The notes under the pieces: generated by a model
Seen by the model: only the letters and a program-made list of their open reading frames with translations
What the model was told of the DNA's origin: nothing
The model's database searches: none
Position numbers and translations under genes: made by a program
Part shown: one piece after another, positions 7,501-12,546 of the stretch
How positions within the stretch are numbered: the first letter of the stretch is position 1
Layout of the letters: each line of letters opens with the position of its first letter
Origin: Gyrodactylus bullatarudis
Taxonomy: Eukaryota > Platyhelminthes > Monogenea > Gyrodactylidea > Gyrodactylidae
Length of the DNA: 12,546 nucleotides
Direction: 5' to 3'
NCBI GenBank assembly: GCA_012064415.1
Contig: SSNU01002985.1
Coordinates: 1-12,546, forward strand

Positions 7501-9321
7501 ATGGATATCATCCTTTGGATAAAAGAGTATAATAGAAAACTTAATTCACAAATGCAGTCCAGTAGTACCGCTGTAATGGATGTGAAAAATCAAGTCTGAG
7601 TCTATTCAATGACTTTGGAGATTAAATACATGTTCGGAATCAGAATGAATAATTATTATAATAAAACCTTTTATCATATGAAAACGTTTTAAAAAATTCT
7701 GACACTTTTTTATACATTCCCCTATCTACTTTCAAGCCACCAAACTAAGTAATTTTAAGAATATTTTAATAAGCATTTTAGTTCTTCTAAATCCACTTTT
7801 TTCGAGAAGAAGACTCAAAATAAATTTGTTTTTTACTAGTGGTAGTTCAAAACTAAAATTTATCAGAAAATAATCTGTGAGTTTTCCCATATTCATGTAG
7901 AACAGCTTTATATCCCTTTTGTATATGAGTAGGCCTATTATTTATAATTAAATTCTGGATAGGTTTGAGGAATATTTCTTCTTAATCATATTTTTTAACT
8001 TTGAGTAAAAATTAACGAGGATTGAAAAGCGCCTGTTTCATTTTCACATTTTTAAAAATGTTACAAAACCAAGTCCAGATTGATTGACTCAAGTATCCTT
8101 ATTTAAAACCCTTCATTTTAATAATTTATGATCGTAATGATGATGTATTTTAGTTGATATCGTGCAGTTCGGTGTACAAGGATAACAATTCCTCAAAGAT
8201 TTGTTCTGGTTTAATATGAAAATAGAATACAAAGCAAATGTAAATCAAGCTTTATAAATGATTTGATCTCGACAAATTTTATTTTATAAAGATCAATAGA
8301 AAAACTTGGAGTCTGAATCATCTGGTAATAAAAATGGATCTTCAGGGGTAAACTATTTATTCAATAAATACACAGGTACGAGAATCAATGTATTTACTCT
8401 ATAATATAAATGTAGGAAAAGTCTGAAAATTCAATTCGAAATCATTCTGGTAACAACTCAATAATGTAGATCAGGATAAAAAATTGTTTAGATATATAAA
8501 AGTAATATATCATATACTTATGATTAAAATACTTACGTTAATGTCACATTCTTGATTTTTGACAAGTTCTATGACACCATCAATATAACCCTTCACGACT
8601 GCTTCGTGGAGTGGAGAAATGCCCCGAGCATTTAGACAATTAATGCTAGCTCCTTTTGATAAAAGATAGTTTATAGTCGGACAGGCAATTTGAGATGAGT
8701 CCTTAAGCACAATTTGACTCCAAGATGTTGGTTTAGTAAGCTCATCGAAATTCTCATCGACAAGGAATTTACTCTTTGGTTCATCGTTGTCCTCAATCAG
8801 ATTAAATTCATGTTTAAGCTGGTCTCTTCCTTCTTGCATGGAATATTCTAGATTGAAAAAATAATAATTACACTTGAATTACTCGAAGAATCAGGAATGA
8901 GTCCGTAATTAATACGAAAGCCATGGGAAATAACCGATCTTCGTGTGATACAATTTTTTAATAATTCTGCATACATTCCTCGACATGCAAAGTGAAGTGG
9001 AGTGTTACCAAGAATATCAGCTTTGTTAACATTAAATCCCAAAACTTGAACAAAAAACTTGATCATGTCTAGCTTTTGCAGTCTACACGCCAGAAAAAAA
9101 GGACTTTTATTTGCCTCGTAGAAATCAAACAATTCAAATACTGGAGAATCATTTTCGTTTGCATATTTTTGACAAAAACTTTTCAAGTCGTTGAGCTTTC
9201 CGTCTTGAATATAACTGAAAATTAATTCTCTTTTTTCATTTTTAGATTGCAAAAACTTGAGTCTTGTGAGGAGTTCCTTGATGTTAAGATTTTCCACAAT
9301 AGAATCTTTGTCGATATTCAT
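1393..9321 (-). CDS. TRPA1: TRPA-type ankyrin-repeat cation channel, N-terminal 830 residues (13 exons, 3' part outside window)
   Basis: Thirteen exons join in one frame with GT-AG boundaries and matching phases: 9321-8874, 8847-8537, 5901-5758, 5728-5479, 5442-5123, 5091-4975, 4941-4853, 3868-3613, 3077-2920, 2878-2757, 2066-1942, 1883-1848, 1506-1393. The start ATG at 9321 has an in-frame TAA directly upstream. The product shows about 17 ankyrin repeats (for example GNTPLHFACRG, GYTPIHLAYKN, GETPLHLALKS, DTVLHIAAINGYHEIVEYL) and then the linker typical of TRPA channels: TPLRKLIRYFPDLAKDVLDWC, VYRYNFSLIDDTY and KNHPLQIM. TRPA channels are plasma-membrane cation channels for noxious chemicals or temperature, with ankyrin repeats in the cytosol. 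The six membrane helices and pore are not in the window; they should lie left of position 1. Family call is firm; TRPA1 versus another TRPA member is not settled. Confidence 0.85.
1507..1847 (-). other. TRPA intron 12
   Basis: AT-rich, 341 nt, GTAAGC to TTTCAAG. A possible inner acceptor at the end of CTTAATATGTAG, 42 nt after the donor, would give a frame that stops after about ten codons, so the longer intron is preferred. Nothing else is seen. Confidence 0.55.
1848..1883 (-). CDS. TRPA1: TRPA exon 12, 36-nt microexon (residues 781-792)
   Basis: Encodes only DDEQIREIIKNP, between a 58-nt intron and a 341-nt intron, in phase 0 at both ends. It has an acceptor TTTTTCACAG and a donor GTAAGC, so inclusion or skipping would not shift the frame. 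It lies in the variable linker before S1. Confidence 0.65.
1942..2066 (-). CDS. TRPA1: TRPA exon 11 (residues 739-780)
   Basis: Encodes DLAKDVLDWCIED and VYRYNFSLIDDTYQNWP, the best family-diagnostic stretch (compare the VLD.C helix and the Y.F.(L/Y)(L/I)DDT strand of TRPA proteins). It ends at GTAAGG, phase 0. An internal AG-GTACAA could act as an earlier donor, but using it would remove the conserved YNFSLIDDT segment. Confidence 0.83.
2067..2756 (-). other. TRPA intron 10
   Basis: 690-nt AT-rich intron, GTAAAC to CTAAAAG. No repeat, RNA gene or open frame of interest is seen. Confidence 0.6.
2757..2878 (-). CDS. TRPA1: TRPA exon 10 (residues 698-738)
   Basis: Follows a 41-nt intron. It encodes EDCAREIIFFKGMIPKVFE and TPLRKLIRYFP. 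This is the post-ankyrin linker of TRPA channels, where a TPL..LI..P block precedes the conserved VLD.C helix. It ends in phase 1 at GTAAAC. Confidence 0.82.
2920..3077 (-). CDS. TRPA1: TRPA exon 9 (residues 646-697)
   Basis: Encodes PPIHVACQFGQADLVKKLL and then GSNALDIAIDSSK, the last ankyrin units. It ends in phase 2 at GTAATT; unspliced, the frame meets TAA one codon later. A plus-strand open frame at 2743-2976 is a shadow of exons 9 and 10. Confidence 0.8.
3078..3612 (-). other. TRPA intron 8
   Basis: 535-nt intron, GTAAGT to AATTCAAG. A 63-codon plus-strand frame (3252-3443) has no recognisable motif and is treated as chance. Confidence 0.6.
3613..3868 (-). CDS. TRPA1: TRPA exon 8 (residues 560-645)
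   Basis: Encodes SIKLLQRDKRFIDQGDD and two of the most canonical ankyrin units, DTVLHIAAINGYHEIVEYL and GYTPISSAASKGHESLVIEL. It ends PTDGLS at a consensus GTAAGT donor, phase 0. Confidence 0.85.
3869..4852 (-). other. TRPA intron 7
   Basis: 984-nt AT-rich intron, GTTAGT to TTTTAAG. It contains no convincing gene, RNA or repeat. A short stretch near 4080 (TTCGATAAAGCGGAAA) weakly resembles the foldback arm near 853 (GTCGATAAAGTGGAAA), too short to call. Confidence 0.6.
4853..4941 (-). CDS. TRPA1: TRPA exon 7 (residues 531-559)
   Basis: 89 nt. It completes the ankyrin unit (MLLDSKADVTLKNN) and starts the next (GRMPIHLAAELGDL). It ends in phase 2 at GTTAGT. The split codon completed by exon 8 gives Asn. 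Confidence 0.8.
4975..5091 (-). CDS. TRPA1: TRPA exon 6 (residues 492-530)
   Basis: 117 nt, phase 0 at both ends, with a 31-nt intron on its 5' side and a 33-nt intron on its 3' side. It encodes EFIAKIKKSD and the first half of an ankyrin unit (ENSPLHYACLMKSSTMIK). Read-through of either intron brings stops or breaks the repeat. Confidence 0.82.
5123..5442 (-). CDS. TRPA1: TRPA exon 5 (residues 385-491)
   Basis: Follows a 36-nt intron; the split codon gives Lys, then FPEMALNIKIDEVNLKAED. Ankyrin units: GYQIIHHAAELN, MTPLLLALGKASYSNANVL and RTCLHLIIKNN. It ends at Lys, phase 0, with a GTGAAC donor. Confidence 0.82.
5479..5728 (-). CDS. TRPA1: TRPA exon 4 (residues 302-384)
   Basis: Opens LHFASMSGNFKIMRHV, completing the ankyrin helix started by DNSI in exon 3 across a 29-nt intron. 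It then carries GYTPIHLAYKND and GETPLHLALKS. It ends in phase 1 at GTTAGT; without splicing the frame stops two codons later. Confidence 0.82.
5758..5901 (-). CDS. TRPA1: TRPA exon 3 (residues 254-301)
   Basis: 144 nt, in phase 0 at both ends. It continues the ankyrin unit across the 2.6-kb intron (ECDIN joined to LADFSGKTAIHKAV). It ends DAHDNSI at GTAAGG. Its acceptor is preceded by TTTTTTTCTTGTTCAG. Confidence 0.8.
6280..6390 (-). other. orphan exon-like segment inside intron 2
   Basis: The segment has a long pyrimidine tract ending CTACAG, then 111 nt with an open frame (EQLPEERQKMREFVSNH and RWNDLLEAC) and a GTAAAT donor. The open frame needs phase 1 on both sides, which does not fit between exon 2 and exon 3 (both phase 0). 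In phase 0 it contains a stop. No family is recognised. It could be a piece of a mobile element or a decayed exon. Confidence 0.25.
6391..6560. repeat. 170-nt hairpin ending in CTGTAG/CTACAG
   Basis: Arms 6391-6437 and 6516-6560 are imperfect reverse complements: CTGTAGAAAAAGAAATGGGA on the left against CTGTAGAAAAAAAAATGTGG when the right arm is reverse-complemented, continuing inward through GGTGTA and TTTCT. Both outer ends read outward as a pyrimidine tract plus CTACAG, like splice acceptors. It is probably a small MITE-like insertion; no target duplication is visible. Confidence 0.6.
6714..6789 (+). repeat. 76-nt direct repeat, copy 1
   Basis: Nearly identical to 6973-7048 (shared core ATCAACTTTTGATCACTCTC, ending GGATGTGT), with an offset of 259 nt. 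The sequences between and after the copies are not similar, so this is a dispersed fragment or an eroded tandem duplication. Confidence 0.8.
6973..7048 (+). repeat. 76-nt direct repeat, copy 2
   Basis: Partner of 6714-6789 with only a few differences, mostly in the A-rich stretch before GGATGTGT. Confidence 0.8.
7192..7215 (+). repeat. 24-nt direct repeat, copy 1
   Basis: TGTAAAAATCATAAATTCCC..., repeated with one mismatch at 7453-7476. The 261-nt offset is close to the 259-nt offset of the neighbouring 76-nt repeat. Confidence 0.6.
7453..7476 (+). repeat. 24-nt direct repeat, copy 2
   Basis: Matches 7192-7215 with one difference (TTCCT for TTCCC). Confidence 0.6.
8537..8847 (-). CDS. TRPA1: TRPA exon 2 (residues 150-253)
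   Basis: Begins KYSMQEGRDQ after a 26-nt intron (8873-8848). It has an acidic, non-repeat insert (NLIEDNDEPKS) and then two ankyrin units, INYLLSKGASINCLNARG and ISPLHEAVVKGYIDGVIEL. It ends after ECDIN at a strong GTAAGT donor, phase 0. The internal ATG at 8839 is not needed as a start because the frame runs in from exon 1. Confidence 0.8.
8874..9321 (-). CDS. TRPA1: TRPA exon 1 (residues 1-149)
   Basis: Starts MNIDKDSIVENLN; an in-frame stop lies immediately before the ATG. It holds an N-terminal helical stretch and ankyrin repeats 1-2 (SPFFLACRLQKLDMIKFF and GNTPLHFACRG). It ends in phase 1 at a GTGTAA donor. A plus-strand open frame over 9247-9459 is a shadow. Confidence 0.8.
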
Positions 9322-10402
9322 TTAGATTTGATGGAGAAATTAAAGAGATTGAGAAAAGGTGAAGTATTATTATATATGAATTCCAAGACAAGAAAATTAA
9401 TGGAGTGGAAAATGATAGTATTATTCCAAATAAATGCATGTGTACTAAACCACTTGTAGGTGTGATCTGGTTGATAATAGAAATGAAAAATGTTGATCAC
9501 GTTAAATGAGGAGAGACCATGACAAAGTATTGACTTGTGAGTATGTTGAGTATGAAAAATATTAAACCCAATATGAAGAGATGGAAAAAAAGTATTCAGT
9601 ATAACAGGCGTGGGGTTTTATTCAGTGAATCATCATCAGTTTTGAACTCAAACAACTCTTACACGCTTGAAAAATGAATGGTGAAATTTATAATGTTTGA
9701 AAGAATCAGCGTATCAAATTCAAAATAAAAAATAGAATGCATGTGATATCTTGATCCTTTATTGAATTCTTCGATAGAAAATCTCATCAAGAAAAATATA
9801 GAGTCTTTGTTATCGTTTCAAAAACCCGTTCATGAATTATTATTGAATTAAATTGCATGAGAATATGATTGTACTCTAACTTGAATTGTCTATAATTGTA
9901 AATTTTCAGTAGACTTTTCTTCTTGAAACTTGAGCACAGCTGAAACTATTTCTTGACCATTTGGAAGCTGACTAATTTCGGAATTATGTTATGAGAAAGT
10001 TTATTTTTGTTTAGTTCATTGGGATTATAATTCAGTTACATAAATACTCGTATCACCCCGGTAGATCGTTTCTTCTCTCAACCAATCACATAACAGTATC
10101 TTGATATCCAATCAAATTAAAGAATTTCAAATTGATTATCACGTGATTCATATTCCAACGTACTAACCTCGTGGTAAGTCGACATGCTCTCTCAAAAACT
10201 TAACATTGTACTAATCTTTTTATATCAGCCTTTTCCATATACATATTCATCAATAAACTCCATGACTCTGCCAAACAACTTTCTTTTAAATCCACCGACT
10301 ACATGTGCCAAACTGACAAGAATTGTATTTTTTATTTTAGCAATATTAAAATTTTTTAAATCTGACTCGGAATCCGCAAATATTTGAGCTCAAAATTAAA
10401 AA
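9322..10402. other. region upstream of the TRPA start, no firm gene
   Basis: AT-rich DNA 5' of the channel gene, presumably holding its promoter and 5' UTR. Visible motifs are CACGTG inside a palindromic TCACGTGA (10139-10146) and two CCAAT motifs (near 10082 and 10108), plus a hammerhead-like fragment near 9607-9667. A minus-strand open stretch of about 54 codons (10388-10225, ending MEFIDEYVYGKG) has no ATG near its beginning and no recognised family. No TATA box or transcription start can be assigned. Confidence 0.5.
9607..9667 (-). ncRNA. possible degenerate hammerhead-ribozyme motif
   Basis: On the minus strand: GCGTGTA, then a small hairpin-forming stretch (TTTGAGTTCAAA), the core box CTGATGA (9639-9633), a short inverted repeat (ATTCACTGAAT), then AAAACCCC and CACGC. 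The GCGTG and CACGC ends can pair as the outer stem. The core GAAA is changed to AAAA, and three extra C residues leave the stem unbalanced. Penelope-like elements are known to carry hammerheads in their terminal repeats, so this may be a relic of another copy. Activity is doubtful. Confidence 0.3.
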
Positions 10403-10553
10403 ATCATAGATCAGTCTATTCGAGCATTGACAAAACCTTTACCAATTTTGACAAATCATACATCAGTTTTGGCGGAAGTTGACAAAACTCATCATTTTGA
10501 CAATTCTAAGATCAGTCTCAGTAGGAATTGACAAATAGTATATCAAAATTGGC
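10403..10553 (+). repeat. degenerate tandem repeat, three units of about 51 bp
   Basis: Units near 10403-10454, 10455-10505 and 10506-10553 share an order of motifs: ATCAT/CTAAG, then ATCAGT, a short spacer, TTGACAAA, and a second TTGACAA-like box. The units have diverged, so this is an old short tandem array. No coding sense is seen. Confidence 0.6.
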
Positions 10554-10997
10554 TTGGAGCATTTGGACAGTGAGATAAACATACTTACAATTTTTTGACT
10601 GGCATATATAGCTAATAATTCTGGTCAGCCGGAAATATTTTCAGATGAATAAACTCTCAAAAAATTCCTTCGTTTGCTTTCAAGAAAAACTGCTCTTTAA
10701 TTTATTATTAACTTATTATGTTTTGTTATGGTTGCTCGTAAATGAGCTCAAATTACAAAGACACATTAGATAATTTAGAAAATTGAAAGAAGATATATTA
10801 AAACCAAATGTACATTTTTTGAAGCATCATCAGTGGTAATTCTTCAAAAATGATATTAGTTAAAAGTTCATTCAAGATAATATTTTTGCAACTCATGAAA
10901 GAAATAGTAAAGTCAAAGAAAATAAGAATAAAATGCAAGCTGAAAAACACCAAAACTCTCCATTAAATAGCAAAAGTGGAGAGAAAAGGGAAAAAGC

Positions 10998-11300
10998 TCA
11001 CATTGGCCAAGGTAATTGAAGATTATAGGAATAATTCTTTTGAACACATAGATAAGGTTTATATAGGTTAATAAGAAATTTTTCTTTCACCCATACATCT
11101 ATGCTGTCGTCATTAGGGTTTTTGTATAAAACGGAAAAATTAGAAATTGAAGCTGTATGATCTTCTTGTCTAAGATGCCTTGTATCCTTCTTCAGATGAT
11201 CCTCCGCTCGTGTAAATAATTTCCTAATCGTTCTACCTATATATGAGGCTTGGAATTTGTAAACTAATAGGGTTTTCTCCACATCACAAAATTTTATCAA
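10998..11300 (-). pseudogene. Penelope-like GIY-YIG endonuclease fragment
   Basis: A 100-codon open stretch whose first codon is TTG, with an in-frame TAG a few codons upstream, so this is a continuation and not a true start. LVY (12-14) and SYIGRT (19-24) form the GIY-YIG core; R31 and E73 (in WVKEKFLINLYKPYL) sit at the conserved catalytic positions. The Cys-rich link seen before YIG in many Penelope-like enzymes appears deleted (FQASYIG). In an active element this domain nicks target DNA for reverse transcription. Confidence 0.85.
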
Positions 11301-11363
11301 GTTCGTACGAACCTACCCCAACCCGTACAATTATAGACCAAATTTATAATCAATGAATACTCT
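11285..11363 (+). repeat. 79-nt direct repeat, copy A
   Basis: Matches 11852-11930 over 79 nt with about five differences; both end TCAATGAATACTCT. On the minus strand it runs into the GIY-YIG frame, so it is Penelope-derived sequence. Confidence 0.85.
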
Positions 11364-11373
11364 ACTGGGAAAT

Positions 11374-11670
11374 TTACACTTGCAGTATCATTTTTTTGAT
11401 TGTTTCAGAAATTTTATTTAATTCTAACCAACGTAGGAAGATGTCTGCTATAAGAGGACTAAGACGTGAACCCATTATTCCATCTTTCTGGATGAATACT
11501 TTGTTTTGAAAGGATAAAGGCACGTTTGTACAACAGATCCTAATGAGATCAGTGATTTCATTACTTTGCATTTCAAAAACTTCGTGTTCATCAATGAAAG
11601 ATTTAATAACAGATAATGTCTCCTCAATAGGTATACTAGGGGATAAAGAGCTTACATCTAATGAAATCAT
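11374..11670 (-). pseudogene. Penelope-like reverse transcriptase fragment (motifs A and B)
   Basis: A 98-codon open stretch. SLDVSSLSPSIP (residues 3-14) matches RT motif A with its catalytic Asp; FIQKDG followed by IMGSRLSPLIADIFL matches motif B (usual form GxxMGSPLSP..A..F). The changed Pro-to-Arg in GSRLSP and the immediate loss of motif C show decay. The first ATG is directly preceded by an in-frame TAG, so the N-terminal fingers are missing too. It is bounded on both sides by copies of a 79-nt repeat. Confidence 0.85.
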
Positions 11671-12031
11671 CTAAACCAATATTTTACGCTCTTTTTAATG
11701 GGGATGAATAAAATTTCGGATTCCTATGTTTTCATACCAATAATATCAATTAAGTTCATTGAGGTACTCAAAATTAGCAATTTTTGGTTTTTTGGCCATA
11801 GCGGCCAAAATATTAACGCTAGCAAAATTCTAAAAGCAGATCTAAAATCAGCACAAAATTTAATCAAGTTAGTACGAACCTACCCCCACCCGTATAATTA
11901 TAGACCAAATTTATAATCAATGAATACTCTAAAAGCAGATCTGAAATCTGATAAATTGTCAATAATGTCATTATACTTATATAATGAAAGACGTGAGAAA
12001 AATTAGAAAAATGTCAAAGATCAATATTATG
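11671..12031. other. retroelement debris and spacer
   Basis: No supported gene. It contains a small perfect hairpin TTTTGGCC-ATAGC-GGCCAAAA (11790-11810), the 79-nt repeat copy B with its 20-nt flanks, and AT-rich spacer leading to the 3' end of the Thr-rich gene. A plus-strand frame at 11698-11916 is chance. Confidence 0.6.
11852..11930 (+). repeat. 79-nt direct repeat, copy B
   Basis: Second copy of 11285-11363, offset 567 nt. It is itself bracketed by a 20-nt direct repeat (11830-11849 and 11929-11948, CTAAAAGCAGATCT followed by A or G and AAATC), as if inserted or duplicated separately. Confidence 0.85.
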
Positions 12032-12041
12032 TTTATTTATT
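12032..12041 (-). terminator. polyadenylation signals of the Thr-rich gene
   Basis: Two overlapping AATAAA hexamers on the minus strand (12041-12036 and 12037-12032) overlap and directly follow the TAA stop at 12042-12040, implying a very short 3' UTR. Confidence 0.55.
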
Positions 12042-12546
12042 AACTGAACATCGAGTTGAATAGGAGAAGAAGAAGCGAGATGCAGAATGAATAGCAAGAC
12101 GTATTAACAGATGCGTAGGAGTGAAAACCACGTCTATAACGAGGAGTTGAACCGATCACTGAGGAGGATCTACTTGTATCAACTGTCGTAGTGCCGGAAT
12201 CTGTTGTTGTTCCCATATCAACTGTGGTAGTGCCTGAATCTGTTGTTGTTCCCATATCAACTGTCGTAGTGCCGGAATCTGTTGTTGTTCCCATATCAAC
12301 TGTCGTAGTGCCAGAATCTGTTGTTGTGCTCATATCAACTGTGGTAGTGCCGGAATCTGTTGTTGTTCCCATATCAACTGTGGTAGTGCCTGAATCTGTT
12401 GTTGTTCCCATATCAACAGTCGTAGTGCCGGAATCTGTTGTTGTGCTCATATCAACTGTCGTAGTGCCGGAATCTGTTGTTGTGCTCATATCAACTGTCG
12501 TAGTGCCGGAATCTGTTGTTGTGCTCATATCAACTGTCGTAGTGCC
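12040..12546 (-). CDS. Thr-rich tandem-repeat protein, C-terminal part (5' end outside window)
   Basis: The frame is open to the right edge, so its N-terminus is not visible; the ATG codons within the repeats are not starts. It has nine complete 13-residue repeats, VDMSTTTDSGTTT or VDMGTTTDSGTTT, then TSRSSSVIGSTPRYRRGFHS, then a Ser/Cys-containing spacer and a hydrophobic C-terminal tail (FCISLLLLLF) ending NSMFS. Ser/Thr-dense repeats are typical of mucin-like, O-glycosylated surface or secreted proteins. The hydrophobic C-terminus would suit a GPI-anchor signal or a short membrane anchor. RYRR fits a furin-type cleavage pattern. Family not recognised; the surface role is inference. Confidence 0.6.
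   Translation of the reverse strand, partial: GTTTVDMSTTTDSGTTTVDMSTTTDSGTTTVDMSTTTDSGTTTVDMGTTTDSGTTTVDMGTTTDSGTTTVDMSTTTDSGTTTVDMGTTTDSGTTTVDMGTTTDSGTTTVDMGTTTDSGTTTVDTSRSSSVIGSTPRYRRGFHSYASVNTSCYSFCISLLLLLFNSMFS
12176..12546. repeat. 39-bp minisatellite, nine full units plus a partial
   Basis: Units start at 12176 and every 39 nt; nine end at 12526 and 20 nt of a tenth reach the window edge. Read on the minus strand, the residue after Met runs Gly, Gly, Gly, Ser, Gly, Gly, Ser, Ser, Ser from low to high coordinate. Silent changes (CTGTCG/CTGTGG; GCCG/GCCT/GCCA) also mark units. The length is a multiple of three, so copy-number change keeps the frame. Confidence 0.95.

Larger units (their letters stand above)
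5902..8536 (-). other. TRPA intron 2, repeat-bearing
   Basis: 2,635-nt intron bounded by GTAAGT and TTGTTCAG. It holds a hairpin (6391-6560), an orphan exon-like frame (6280-6390), a 76-nt direct repeat (6714/6973) and a 24-nt direct repeat (7192/7453). From about 7480 to 8536 only AT-rich sequence without structure is seen. Confidence 0.7.
10779..11670 (-). mobile_element. Penelope-like retroelement, rearranged remnant (copy 2)
   Basis: Minus-strand order: RT fragment (11670-11374), a 79-nt repeat (11363-11285), GIY-YIG endonuclease fragment (11300-10998), then a 3' non-coding tail (10997 to about 10779) that matches copy 1 at 447-600. RT followed by GIY-YIG is diagnostic of Penelope-like elements. 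The RT lacks everything after motif B, including the YxDD catalytic box, so the element is dead. Confidence 0.85.

Noticed and set aside
8510..8839. Separate ankyrin gene starting at ATG 8839
   Set aside because: The frame runs in from exon 1 through a 26-nt GT-AG intron with matching phase, so this is exon 2 and the ATG is internal.
9247..9500. Short open frames on both strands around the channel start
   Set aside because: The plus-strand one is a shadow of exon 1; the minus-strand one is upstream, ends at the stop next to the start ATG and has no features.
10225..10388. Minus-strand open stretch ending MEFIDEYVYGKG, with its plus-strand shadow at 10184-10387
   Set aside because: No ATG near its beginning, a stop just upstream, no family match and no clear splice partner with the channel gene.
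10403..10553. CRISPR-like array
   Set aside because: Units are degenerate and only three, spacers are not distinct, and the DNA is eukaryotic.
11698..11916. 72-codon plus-strand open frame
   Set aside because: It is antisense to retroelement debris and includes the 79-nt repeat; no coding features.
1..12546. tRNA or rRNA genes
   Set aside because: No tRNA-like A/B boxes with a cloverleaf and no rRNA-like conserved stretch were recognised by eye on either strand.

Overview
The window is strongly AT-rich eukaryotic, and evidently animal, genomic DNA. It holds a multi-exon minus-strand gene with GT-AG introns for a TRPA-type ankyrin-repeat cation channel, remains of Penelope-like retroelements (reverse transcriptase plus GIY-YIG endonuclease), foldback elements, and the 3' end of a Thr-rich repeat protein gene. 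No bacterial signals (operons, ribosome binding sites) are present. The host lineage cannot be fixed from the sequence; an arthropod, or a flatworm-like animal with very small introns, would fit.

Layout. Positions 1-1392 are non-coding and repeat-rich. A foldback element (317-1006) is interrupted by the 3' end of a Penelope-like element (447-713) with an 11-bp target-site duplication, and a second inverted-repeat unit follows (1035-1297). Positions 1393-9321 (minus strand) hold 13 exons that join in frame to about 830 residues: a start Met, about 17 ankyrin repeats, and the TRPA linker up to just before the first membrane segment. The membrane/pore half must lie beyond the left edge if the gene is intact. 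Five introns are only 26, 29, 31, 33 and 36 nt; others reach 2.6 kb and hold repeats. Positions 9322-10402 are upstream DNA with no firm gene, followed by a three-unit degenerate tandem repeat (10403-10553). Positions 10779-11948 are a broken, rearranged Penelope-like element (minus strand) with RT and GIY-YIG pieces and a 79-bp direct repeat. Positions 12040-12546 (minus strand) are the C-terminal part of a secreted or cell-surface Thr-rich protein built on a 39-bp minisatellite; its 5' part lies beyond the right edge.

The channel gene and the Thr-rich gene are on the same strand and separated by retroelement debris; nothing suggests that they work together. The most unusual features are the ultra-short introns of the channel gene and the nested foldback/Penelope insertion. 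I found no convincing evidence of an entirely new biological system.
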